A stretch of 64,000 nucleotides of DNA from Buxus sempervirens. Lineage: Eukaryota > Streptophyta > Magnoliopsida > Buxales > Buxaceae. The translations under genes were made by a program, and so were the position numbers. Position 1 is the first letter of the stretch; every line of letters begins with the position of its first letter. This document shows, one piece after another, positions 48,018-59,621 of this stretch. The notes beneath the pieces are model-generated. The model saw only the letters and a program-made list of their open reading frames with translations. It searched no databases and had not been told where the DNA came from. The stretch lies in contig OX387194.1 of NCBI GenBank assembly GCA_947561395.2, positions 27,972,036-28,036,035 of the forward strand. The letters run 5' to 3'.

Positions 48018-51000
48018 TCAAAGCTCACCATCACTAAAATTTGGAAAAGTAACACATTTGAAAACTTTGCACTTCGTGCACAAGACGTAACCAATCTGCA
48101 TTCAAAACCAGAGCCTAATAGTTAGTAGAGACTAGTGTGATTTTCAGAACATTGGCCTGTACTTGAGCAAACCATAGAGGAAACTAAGGTGCATTCACCA
48201 ATACAAGTAAACTTAATAGAAAAAGAGAAATTAGATCAAATATTTCCTTGGTGGCGATGATAGAACGACTTAGAACTTTGGTAATGACGAAGCTAATCAA
48301 ATATTTTTTTATTAAGAAATCCCTTTCGTTGCAATTTATGTATTATAGTCTATAGTGACTAAAAAAGAATTACCTGTGCTTGGAACTTTACTTAGTTTCC
48401 TCTATTCTCTGAAAATTGAACTTTACTAAAATTGGAAAGTTATCAACTTCACCTTTGAATGTCGCATAATTTTTCATTATTGTTAAGGAATACTTACAGC
48501 TCTACAAGCAGGGCAACGGCGATAGATCCGGTTGTTTTCGGACTTGACATTGGTTTTTTGTCCATTACAAAAATCACAGAGCAACCATCCTTTGCCATTG
48601 CAAGGTTCACACATGATTCCTACACCAGCCTTTATGTTGAAAACAGAAAAATTTAAAGTTAGTTTGGTAATGATATAAAGAAACTACCACGACACTCAAC
48701 TAAAAAATGACCAAATGGTCTCTAGTTCCATTAATATTTCATTTGAAAGTCAATCAAAAGTTTTAAGTTTTTTGTTTAAAGTTATTATAAATTTTGACTT
48801 AATGGATTAATCATAGTGTAATATTATATTTTTCAAGGGAATTTAAATGTTAAAATTGTGTAAACAGATTGTCTTCTCAGGAAACAATATGGTTTGAATA
48901 ATATGATTCAGGCATTAAGCATACAAAGTCCTTCCACAAATTAATATATGAAATCTCCATTTACCAATATCTTTGAATCTAATATGTTATTTGTTGGACC
49001 AAATAGGTAGAAAAATAAAAGAAAAGAGAAGAGAAAAAAAGAAAAGAAAAGGAATTCTTAATAAAATACTGAGAATCTAACAAACAAAAATATTTTCCTC
49101 AAACTTTTATTTCAGACAATAGACTCTATATGTGAGATCCTTTTTTTCTGTTTCCTGATAGGTAAGTTCAGAGCTTCACTCAGATAAAATAGAAAACAAA
49201 AGATACAAGTGAGAGATGAACACGAAATGTGTAGCATCCCTCAAAGGACACAACACAAAAAGGTCCCTTCCTCGGAGATCTGAGAAGGTACTGCAACTCA
49301 AAAATTTTTCAAGAGATACATTTAAGAAATCTGGAAGCACCAAAGCCCATAAGAAAATAAGGTGTAAAGTCATCTGATATAGGCGTTCCCCTTTCCTTTC
49401 CATCCCCCAGAAGATTCTACGATTCCTTTCACTCCAAAGCACTCACATCATAGCAGTGGGGCAAAAGTTCCATAATAAGTTTATTTTGCCTTCATTCATC
49501 CACCATTTCCAAGCTACAAAGGTTTGAGACACTGATGAAGGTTGAGCCCATTGTAAACTGAACTTCTGGATGAATGAATTCCACAATCTTTTTCCTCCAT
49601 CTTCATTTATAGGAAAACCAGATCCTCAATCAAGTTATTAAATTCTTTTCTTAATGACTCCCTCCAGGATTTCGTTTTCCAGTCTTACTCTTGCTCTCTC
49701 AAATCTTTTAACAAGTGACCTCTTACACTTTCTTAGAGCTACTTCCCAAAGTCTTCATCTTTACATGCCCAAACCATCTTAAGTTTCCTTTATCTTAGAA
49801 ATTATGTCAACAACATCTACCCATTTGAAAACGTAATCATTCCTTATTTTATCATTCCTAGACTTTTCACGCATCCATTTCATCATCTGCACTCAACAAT
49901 GCTCATCTTATGCATATATTGTTTCTTTATTGCTTAAACCTCTGATCCATACATTAAATTAAGCTTAATGATAACTTCCAATTATCATCTATTTATAGTT
50001 ACAAAACCCATTACAATTTTTATTTTTCCAATCAATAGAATAAGATATTACTTTACAGAGGAAACATAGCCATGAATGATAAACATACTATATACACAGT
50101 AAGGCTAGCAAAAGAAAAAATTAGTCCAACCAAGTCCTATCTGTGTAAAAATACAGATACACAAAAAGGAAAAACAGTGGCTAACAAAGAATAAGAGTAT
50201 GTCACTCAGTCAGTAAAAGATTAACCCTGAAACTCAAAGAAACATAATCCCAGAGAAACAGCAGCCTCAACAACTTGGAAAGAACCTACCAACTGTTCAG
50301 GTCTTCATTTTCAAATATCCTTCTTCCAAGAAGCAACAAATGAACATAAGCATATAAGGTAGGCCTTTACTACCAAACTTTGTTTCTTCACTGCAAATGG
50401 ATGAAAGGAAATCTAGCCATGTAACATCACAGGTTTAGAGATTTTCCTGTGTTTTATTCATGATTTGTATGCTTCAGTGTAAATTGTAAATTTTCTGTTT
50501 TTTGTATTATTTAATTGAATTATCTGAATTTTTTATTATTTATCTGACATGTTTCTGGATACAGGACTGTTCATATTTTGTTGTGATAATCATCTGTGAA
50601 TTTTGGTGCATTTCTGTGACTTATTGGGAATTTATTTGATTTTAATTGGTATTTATTTAGTATTTATTTGCTTATCTTATTCTGATTGGTTGCCTTGGTC
50701 TAAGGACCATTGTGTGGTGTTAGTTGGCTGCATGATACAGTTGTTAATGAGCTACGTGTCATGTGCCGATAGGTTCCTAAGGGGTGTTGTACATGGTATT
50801 AGGTCTGTTAGGACAGTTTTCTAACTCATGTTCACAGCTAAAACACCTCATCCTTTGTCTGATGAGTTGGCAGCGTAGTTGTCCTATATGCTTAATAATT
50901 AATTGATTAATCAAATCAGGGCTTAATAAGTTTTAGCCTGGCCAATTAGCCACTAATCACACTTTAAGTTTAATATTCGTTTAAGTCACAGGGAGACAGC

Positions 51001-54000
51001 CTTCCTGGGGGGGTAAGGCCCCACACAGTAGCGGGAGCCTCATGCACTGGGTTAGCCCTAGCCCCTTATTTGTTTCTGAATTTATTATAGAGGTTTTTAC
51101 CTCTGAAATTTTGTAGAGACATTCCTGTTCTTCGTTTTCTTTAGTATCTTTAGTTTTCTTGCTGTAAATCTTGCTTTGCCTACCCTGTGGTGTTTGTGGG
51201 TTGTTGTGGAAGTTAGTTCAAACAATATGGAAGAAGTTAAGTTCAGAAGAGAGAGTTTGGGTTGTTGGTTGTCCAGAAGTGGGTTGAGTTCCCTTGGATT
51301 TTGCAAATTATCAGTAAGATCATTCTTACATTTTTATTTGACAGTTTATAGATGTATACGTTTTATACGCAATTGTAATCAATCTTTGTGAATTACAAAT
51401 TCCCCAAGTTTAAATTCCTGACGGTATTGCTAGTTGAGTCCTGAATTAATGTGGTCATGGTCGATAAATGTTTTGAATGGATAATTCATTTTACAGTTTT
51501 CAGCATTTAAGTATAAATTTTAGTAAGGAATCTATATTTTGACGTATTTTGATTTTTGAAAGTAGTTGTGAGGAAAAACTGATTTTTTGTATTGATTTGA
51601 AACCAAGGAATATAGACTTTAGTTTAAAAATGGTCATATCAGGTTGTGGTTTAGAAAAGAACCCAGAAAAACAATTATTGGAGCTTTGGCATTGCCTTCA
51701 GAACATCGAATGTGGAAATTCAATATACCAAAATGTTTTGGCAGACAAAATCAGCAAGGGAATTTTGTTAGGAAGGTTTCAACAAGCCTATTTGGCAAGT
51801 CGTTAGGTATTCCAAGAGCAGGCCTATCAAAGAAGGTCCCTCGACAGAGACCTTAGGCATTCCAAACTCCTTCTACAAGTCTACTTGACGTGCTGAGTTA
51901 ACTCTCAACATGGTTACCAAAATTTCTTCAGCATTTCTCGACTTTGATATGGTTCGGAATAGCTGTTCGTCATATTGAGGCGCTTTGGTCGACATGACAA
52001 ACAGTACGAATTTCAGAAAATGCAGAATTTCAAATGTTTATGAGATGGGTTGGTTTTAAGACATGGTTTTCATTTCAAAGTAGGGGACTGCATGCGTTAT
52101 GCGAGTAGCAAATCACATGGGACCCACTTGAAACAACTCCAGCAAGAGTTCAAATTCCATGCGGTCCGGTTATGTGTTATAGCTGGGATTATTTTGTTTG
52201 TGGAGGGCAATCCTTGGAAAAAAAGAAGAGGGCCTAAATCTGGGGGAATATTCCCCCAGCTCTCTTTACTAATAGTATAGATGTGTGTAGCAGCAGTTCT
52301 TTCTTTTATATTTTTTATATAGTTGTTGATATTTTTATTGCTTGGTTTTCATCTTAAATATGTGTAGCAGCAGTTCTTTCTTTTATATTTTTTTATATGG
52401 TTATTGGTAGTTGTATTGCTTATGGAACATTTTATGTATTGTTGTATTAAGTGTTACATGAATGAATTTTCTTATTCTATTTATTATAGATTTTAGCAGT
52501 TCTTAATTAATTTTTCTAAAGTTTTCATTTATCTGCGACTGCGCATATGCCGATTTGTTTCCATATTAATATACATTCTTTCCGTAGGCATACAATGCGA
52601 ATAACATGTTTATTTATCACATTTTCCTTATCTTTCTATCCAAATAGGTCTTGCTTATGTATCCACCATTTTTCATGCTTAGCCACCATTTTATGTTGTA
52701 TCTATGCGTATCATATACATATTACATCCATTTCTGGATTGATTGATACAGCACATTGCCACGATATTTTAAACCACGTTCTCAACAAACACATGCACGC
52801 ACGCATGCACACATATATAGTAATGATTTGCCATCATGTAGAGTTTTTAGCATTGAATGATACTACTTGTACCATGTAATCAAAACAGTCTACGGGGGGT
52901 GTTTTGGGCTTGTGTGTGAAGTGTTGGGTGAGTAAGGCTGCACGCATCAGACCCCACGCAGTATCAGGAGCCCCGTGCACTGGGTTAGCCCTAGCCCCTT
53001 ATTCGTTTCTGAATTTATTATAGAGTTTTTTACCTCTGAAATTTTATAGAGACATTCCTGTTCTTCGTTTTCTTTAGTATCTTTAGTTTTCTTGCTGTAA
53101 ATCTTGCTTTGCCTACCCTGTGGTGTTTGTGGGTTGTTGTGGAAGTTAGTTCAAACAATATGGAAGAAGTTAAGTTCAGAAGAGAGAGTTTGGGTTGTTG
53201 GTTGTCCAGAAGTGGGTTGAATTCCCTTGGATTTTGCATTTTATCAGTAAGATCATTCTTACTTTTTTAATTGATAGTCTATAGATGTATACGTTTTATA
53301 CGCAATTGTAATCAATCTTTGTGAATTACAAATTCCCCAAGTTTAAATTCCTGACGGTATTGCTAGTTGAGTCCTGAATTAATGTGGTCATGGTCGATAA
53401 ATGTTCTGAATGGATAATTCAATTTACAGTTTTCAGCATTTAAGTATAAATTTTAGTAAGGAAGCTATATTTTGACGTATTTTGATTTCTGAAAGTAGTT
53501 GTGAGGAAAAACTGATTTTTTGTATTGATTTGAAACCAAGGAATATAGACTTTAGTGTAAAAATGGTCATATCAGGTTGTGGTTTAGAAAAGAACCCAGA
53601 AAAACAATTATTGGAGCTTTGGCATTGCCTTAAGAATATCGAATGTGGAAATTCAATATACCAAAATGTTTTGGCAGACAAAATCAGCAAGGGAATTTTG
53701 TTAGGAAGGTTTCAACAGGCCTATTTGGCAAGTTGTTAGGTATTCCAAGAGCGGGCCTATCAAAGAAGGTCCCTCGACAGAGACCTTAGGCATTCCAAAC
53801 TCCTTCTACAAGTCTACTTAACGTGCTGAGTTAACTCTCAACATGGTTACCAAAATTCCTTCAGCATTTCTCGACTTTGATATGGTTCGGAATAGATGTT
53901 CGTCATATTGAGGCGCTTTGGTCGACATGACAAACAGTACGAATTTCAGAAAATGCAGAATTTCAAATGTTTATGAGATGGGTTGGTTTTAAGACATGGT

Positions 54001-57000
54001 TTTCATTTCAAAGTAGGGGACTGCATGCGCCATGCACGTAGCAAATCATGTGGGACCCACTTAGAAACAACTCCAGCAAGAGTTTAAATCCCATGCGATC
54101 CGGTTATGCGTTATAGCTGGGATTGTTTTGTCTATGGAGGGCAATCCTTGGAAAAAAAAGAAGAGGGCCGGAATCTGGGGGAATATTCCCCCAGCTCTCT
54201 TTACTCATAGTATAGATGTGTGTAGCAGCAGTTCTTTCTTTTATATTTTTTATATAGTTGTTGATATTTGTATTGCTTGGTTTTCATCTTAAATATGTGT
54301 AGCAGCAGTTCTTTCTTTTATATTTTTTTATATAGTTGTTGATATTTGTATTGCTTATGGAACATTTTATGTATTGTTGTATTAAGTGTTACAAGAATGA
54401 ATTTTCTTATTCTATTTATTATAGATTTTAGTAATCCTTAATTAATTTTTCTAATGTTTTCATTTATATGCGGCTGCGCATATGCCGATTTGTTTCCATA
54501 TTAATATACATTCTTTCCGTAGGCATACAATGCGAATAACATGTTTATTTATCACATTTTCCTTATCTTTCTATCCAAATAGGTTTTGCTTATGTATCCA
54601 CCATTTTTCGTGCTTAACCACCATTTTATATTGTATCTATGCGTATCATATACATATTGCATCCATTTCCGGATTGATTGATACAGCACATTGCCATGAT
54701 ATTTTAAGCCACGTTCTCAACAAACACATGCACGCTCGCACGCACACATATATAGTAATGATTTGCCATCATGTAGAGTTTTTAGCATTGGTGATACTAC
54801 TTGTACCAGTAATCAAAACAGTCTAAGGTTTGGCACGCATAATAATGTGGCTCAAAGGATTTCTGTCATTCAGCACTTGATTCAGAATACGAATTTCATT
54901 AGCATTGGAAAAAAATCATCATAGTGGAGGCAATGGTTTGTTTCTCACCAGTATGCAAAATGCCATCTCTTCTTAGCTCAAGTAGCTTCCCATGCAAGCG
55001 AAGAGCCATACTACATCCATATGAATTTCGCTGCCATCTCTTCTCGCTCTCTCCCTTTCCTTCTGTACCCAGCTAATAGTTTCATATGGTGTGTTCAAAA
55101 TTTCTCTTCATTATAAGTCAAATGAATAAAAAGGGGGGAAAATTCCTCTTTAACTTTTTTTTCTCCAGCTGGTGGCAACAAGATTGTTCAGACTAACAAC
55201 ATACAACACCCAAGAATAGAAAGTACATGGAATGAATAATTCATAATCTTTGATTAAGAATCTAAGTTTTTCCTTCTTTAATTTCACTATTTCGGTTTTA
55301 TTTGTTGAAAAGGTGCCATACTAGAAATATGCCAAGTAGAGGCCCTCGTTTTCAATCATTCCACCAATGAAGAAATACTCTCCTCCTCTAGATTTGGTTT
55401 TTTTCCATTACGTTCATCGGAAGAGAGAAACTGTTCTGGTTGCATCACAGGACTCATAGTATTCTTCATGTATAGCCCATAATATTTTACAAATTTTTGG
55501 ATCAAGTAGTCACAGGAGCCAAAGGAGGGAGAAATCAAGCTAACTAAAAGGATGGAATATTCAGATTCATTTCTTGGTTCATGTGTCATATATACTGCTC
55601 GTTGTTGATTCACTCCTTCCAAACCTCTCCCCGCCCCCAACACACAAAGAAGAAAAAATAAGGAAAACAATGGAGAAAAAAAGAAAAGTCCCCATGTTTC
55701 ACCTTATGAATGACATGCATCTGATCACCCATGAAGGACATTGTCCCTTATAGCATGAGATGACTACCAGACATGCACTAGCTGGGGCTTGCCAATTCAG
55801 GGGTCCATACACATTCTTTTTTGCTAATTCCTTTAATATTGACAAAAGGAATAACAGATTGTTTCCTGGCATTCAAAATCTATGATTCCTTTGGTACATG
55901 ATTGTGCACATAGAAAAGCCACAATCAGCTGTGATCATATGACTGATTTTGGAAGGGCCAGGCACCTTAAATTTAAGGTTCACTGACAAGGGCTTTGACA
56001 AGTCGTGACAAATTTCCAAATACTTGCAACTAAGACTTCAGTCTCAATCAATTCTTGTAATAACTAGTTTATCATGACAAAGGAAATTTAAGTAAATAGA
56101 AAAGGAAAATGAATAACGGGATGAATGCCCCATCTGCAGCCAAAAGAAAATATCACCTAAAATATTTGTCTAATTGGAAAGCTACGACCAAAACCTCTTG
56201 CCTGAAAATGAATCCTTCCTGAAGTCTTAGCAAAGGTATTATATTCCTCATTTCAGATTGTTCACCTCCAAAAAGTCTAATCATGGGTTTCATACTTCCC
56301 ATTTCAAAAACAACGAAGTTCCATATATCAGTAGATAAGAATTTAAGAACAGATATCAGTAATTTTTGAACTCCACAAAAAAAATCTTTAGTGCATCAAG
56401 CATGTAACAATACTATATCTCAAACTTGTCGCCAAACTATAAGCCACTAAAAGCTCTGCCTAAGCATATAATATGCCTCCCACAACATCTTTACACAGTA
56501 CATTTAGATATATCATAACTTTGATGTCCTATCTGGAAGCTCTTCTCAGAAGAGATTCACCATATCTTACCACAGGGACTAACAAAGAAATGATATTCTC
56601 TATAAACTATGGTTTCAACATAAAACTCATGATTGACAACTAGATCTACTTCAAAGGTGACATAGAAAATATTATAGGACATATATAACCATGCAAATCA
56701 AAGTTTATCAAAGTGGCCATGGAGGCTCTTTACAAACTTTGAATGGATATGAGGAATGACACCAAAACTAGTGTGAGCAATGTTTTAGTAAACCCCAAAT
56801 TTTGTTGAGCAGTTATGCCAACAACAAAAAAACCAGTGGATAGAAAGGGTTACATGCTTGTTGATAATTATTTAGTAAACCCCAAATTTTGTTGATAATT
56901 GTTAACTGAATCATCACTTCAACATCGCATGCTAAACTTCCCATCTTAAAAGGTAGAGGCTTGATTTATTGCACTTTATTCCCAATGGATCAAATATTAT

Positions 57001-57728
57001 AAAAACTTGTCAAAGCTCAAAAGAGTTTACCATTCTCCTAATGAACTAGGACAACAAAATAACATAAAAACAAAAAAGAATGAGCTTAGAATGTGGAAAT
57101 GAACTTAGTTTTATGTGAGCTATTATTATACAGGAATTTCAGATTTTTCTGGGCAAGATCCCATATTCTTAAATTGCTGCACACAAAACCCAATAAAAGA
57201 ATGTGGAGGCGAGCCGTACAAATTCAAATTTACTTCTATTATAATGTTCTGAATCAAGAGTTCCAGAAGAAAAAGAGAACCAATACAAACACAAAGAGTA
57301 TGCTTAGAACAGAGAATTCCAACATCAAAATTGCATATAAAGAACAATTACAAAGGAAAAATCAAGGCTATTACTGATAAGCATAAGATATATATAAAAA
57401 AGAAGTGCAGATCAATGATTGATGAGTTGTAGGTAACACTAATGAGTTTCAAGTCATAAATTGTTGAAGAACTGAATTAATTTTCTTTTTTTATTTCCAT
57501 TCAGGCTGAAGTTTCTGAAGAAATTATTGCGACTATACCCAATTAGTTCTCAGATATTTGAGCAATCTTTACCTGTTCTTGGGTTTGTTGGAGAGATGCA
57601 CAACGTGCAGGCTCCAAGGAGCGCCTCCTGGTTGATACCGATGATGACAACATTTGTACGAAATTCAGCTTCAAGGAAGCCATAGAAATCGCCATTTGAG
57701 TTGCATAACGCGAGAAGCAATCATCCAT
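48018..57728 (-). CDS. Small DnaJ-type zinc-finger protein, probably plastid
   Basis: Three exons on the minus strand: 57573-57728, 48498-48629 and 48018-48095, all phase 0 with GT/AG borders (donors GTAAAG and GTAAGT), giving 121 residues. Residues 1-52 are rich in Ser, Arg and Ala without acidic residues after position 3, like a chloroplast transit peptide; a start at Met12 (57693-57695) would suit that as well. Four CxxC pairs follow: CEPCNGKGW, CDFCNGQKTN, CPACRAIGY, CTKCKVFKC. This is the two-zinc cysteine-rich fold of DnaJ, found alone in small plastid chaperone-like proteins such as the BSD2/LQY1 group, which act in protein folding or photosystem repair. The specific partner is unknown. 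The protein ends NFSDGEL. Intron 1 is 8943 bp and holds repeats. The exons have no breaks and the gene looks functional. Confidence 0.85.
48630..49174. other. Intron sequence, no further gene seen
   Basis: Start of the long first intron on its acceptor side. A purine-rich run at about 49009-49050 and otherwise AT-rich sequence. Confidence 0.5.
49175..49640 (-). mobile_element. L1-type LINE fragment (zf-RVT region)
   Basis: Minus strand reads VAWKWWMNEGKINLLWNFCP, then after a stop LWSERNRRIFWGMERKGERL and LHLIFLWALVLPDF. This is the usual end of the zf-RVT domain in plant L1 elements (pattern W-ERN-RIF...W). Truncated and old, lying inside intron 1 of the zinc-finger gene. Confidence 0.65.
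49641..49985 (-). mobile_element. RTE-type LINE, C-terminal RT fragment
   Basis: Minus strand gives LMYGSEV, AIKKQYMHKMSIVECRMMKW, DKIRNDYVFKWVDVV and RWFGHVKMK with stops between. This is the same RTE-clade segment as at 21950-22270. It abuts the L1 fragment on its left. Confidence 0.7.
49986..51019. other. Intron sequence, no gene seen
   Basis: AT-rich. No element ends recognised until the tandem duplication begins. Confidence 0.45.
51000..51062 (+). repeat. SINE-like core, copy 1
   Basis: GGGTAAGGCCCC, then GCGGGAGCCTCATGCACTGG and GTTAGCCC resemble the body of plant Au-type SINEs (GTAAGGCTGCGTACA...GCGGGAGCTTNGTGCACYGGG). Only the core is seen; a tRNA-like head is not. Confidence 0.4.
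51020..52893. repeat. 1.93-kb tandem duplication, copy 1
   Basis: Matches 52951-54826 at a constant offset of about 1933 bp, with only a few percent difference by eye. The unit has no recognisable gene. The 85-codon frame open in both copies (51549 and 53482) differs by four replacement and two silent changes, as expected of non-coding DNA. Inside each copy a roughly 77-bp block starting TGTGTAGCAGCAGTTC is itself repeated (52284 and 52361). Confidence 0.92.
52925..52996 (+). repeat. SINE-like core, copy 2
   Basis: GAGTAAGGCTGCACGCATCA, then CAGGAGCCCCGTGCACTGGG and GTTAGCCC. This is a fuller match to the Au SINE pattern than copy 1, standing at the start of the second tandem copy. Confidence 0.45.
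52951..54826. repeat. 1.93-kb tandem duplication, copy 2
   Basis: Second copy of the unit at 51020-52893, separated from it by about 57 bp of unlike sequence. Both lie in intron 1 of the zinc-finger gene. Confidence 0.92.
54827..57572. other. 2.7 kb of intron, no gene seen
   Basis: Remaining part of intron 1 up to exon 1 of the zinc-finger gene. An ACCCCAAATTTTGTTGA phrase occurs twice, about 75 bp apart, near 56800 and 56880. No other structure recognised. Confidence 0.45.
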
Positions 57729-58367
57729 CTTTGGGAGCGGATATATGATAAGAGAAAAAACGGAAGCCCGCGGAAATACGGCCCCCGTACTGCCCTAAAT
57801 AACGAAAATGCCGTTTTAACCATCAACTATTTCTTAAAAAAAAAAAATAAAAAGGGAAAAAGACCTTTTTTGGATAAATTTTTTATGCATTAAGTTACAT
57901 GATAGATGCACTTATTTGTGTATAACATGCACCAATTTTTTTTTCTCAAAAAGAGCATTATAAATCGTCCAATTATGGGCAATTTTGGAGGCATTAATTG
58001 ATGTTACACGCACTTATTTATGCCATTATGATTTCAGCCAACTCACCAAGACCTAAGATGTACTAATTTTACCTTTAGGCTCTATTTGTTTCAATGGAAA
58101 TTATTTTCTGTTCAAAAATATTTCCTAGATAAAATTTTTGAGTAAAATATTTTCTTTCTTTTTATTTTTCTATTGTTTGGATGCATAACAAAAATTTATT
58201 TAAATTTTTGCTTTTTAAATCTGAACATGCATTTAAAAAAATTTCACTTCCTCTTTCTGCACAGCACATAACCCATCCAAATACTTTGTTCAGACCTTGT
58301 GCTAGCTACAATGCCATCTTGAATGAGATCCTTAAACCTAAATCATGCATATATATGTATATATTCG
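57729..58367 (-). promoter_or_regulatory. Presumed promoter region of the zinc-finger gene
   Basis: Directly upstream of exon 1 on the minus strand, AT-rich with an A-run at about 57836-57850. No clear TATA box could be fixed. The pararetrovirus begins only about 120 bp beyond it. Confidence 0.4.
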
Positions 58368-58415
58368 CGCGCGCACACATACATACACGCACGCACGCGC
58401 ACACACGCACGCACA

Positions 58416-58490
<75 letters not shown>
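58368..58490. repeat. CA/CG-rich tract and (AT)36 microsatellite
   Basis: 58368-58417 is alternating CGCACACA-type sequence, and 58419-58490 is about 36 AT repeats. The pararetrovirus primer site starts at the last repeat unit. Confidence 0.95.
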
Positions 58491-58493
<3 letters not shown>

Positions 58494-59350
58494 ACCACTT
58501 GAAGTTTTTAGGATCTTAACTTTTAAACACTTGAAGACTAATTGAATCAGAAAACAGCGGAAATAAGTAACAAATTGAAAATTGATCTTAGGATCTGAAC
58601 AATTAGATCAATAGATCAGATCAAATGGAGGAACTTTCCGTACACCAAGTAGTTCCCCTAGGTTGCCTTCAATTGCAGACGGATGAATATCCGAAAGCTA
58701 TACCTCGGCAGAGCCCGGAAGGCGATGTACGTTGAACATAAGTACAAATCTCAAGCCAGGGGCGTCTATTGATCTGTCTCAGTACTTCTAGAGTCCCTCA
58801 GGCGGCAGAGCCGACCATAATTGATCTTGTAATTAATTTAATTGATTAGTTCTTTAGATCTTAAAAAAAATTGGAAAACCGGAGGCAAAGCCGTCCGTCG
58901 TGAGCAGATCTGTGGAACCACAGCCGTAGCACCAACCACGAGATCTACTTGGCGTGTGTGCTTACAAGTGTTGATAAATGAAGAAAATAATTATATTGAT
59001 AAACCAGCAAACTTACTGCATATATTGTGTTACAAACTTCAAACTACAATCACATAAGTTGAAACTAGGAGAAGACTCTTGGACTTTGGACGAAAGGTAG
59101 AAGATTGAGAGTTGGAATTGAAAAGGTTATGGAAGAGTTTGACTTACAAGATCTTGGTTGAAGGGCTTCTGCGGAAGTCTTCAAAGTTGTTGTTCTTCTT
59201 GGATCTTGAGAGATGGAGGTCTTGGTTTGAGAAGGTTGAGAGAGATGAAGGATGAAGATGAAGGTTTGAGAGGGAGATGGGAGAGGACTTCTTGAGAGGT
59301 TTGAGAAGAAGAAGATGGAACTAGAGATGGTTTGGAATGGAGGGGGAGGT

Positions 59351-59545
59351 CTCCTTTTATAGAGGAAAGGGACCTCCGGACTTGAAATAAACAATTTGGA
59401 GTCCAAATAGTAAAAGTAAAAAATTACAAGATTGCCCTTGAACAAAATTACATAATTGCCCTTGACACTATTGCTACTGACGTCATGCTGGTGTCATCAC
59501 TGCATCATGAGCTGACATCATTGGTGACATCATTACTGCATCATA
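59351..59545 (-). promoter_or_regulatory. Pararetrovirus promoter: bZIP-site array and TATA box
   Basis: On the minus strand the TATA box CTATAAAAGGAG lies at 59351-59362. Upstream are four TGA(C/T)G-type sites of the as-1/ocs kind: TGACGTCA (59478-59485), TGATGACA (59492-59499) and TGATGTCA (59513-59520 and 59525-59532). A pyrimidine-rich CT leader follows the TATA box. Caulimovirid promoters use TGACG sites bound by TGA/bZIP factors. It points towards the zinc-finger gene at 57728. Confidence 0.7.
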
Positions 59546-59621
59546 AATCTTTTTTCTTGAGTTTTGGATTTTGTTTTTCTCCAGAAAAATTGTAAAAATT
59601 ATTCTGGGTCTTCTTGAAGTA

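Noticed and set aside
51549-53739. Twin 85-codon open frames in the tandem duplication
   Set aside because: Between copies there are four replacement and two silent changes, no family resemblance and no start context. This fits chance openness in non-coding DNA.
58181-58492. Open frame ending in an Ile-Tyr repeat
   Set aside because: It is only the (AT)n microsatellite read as codons.
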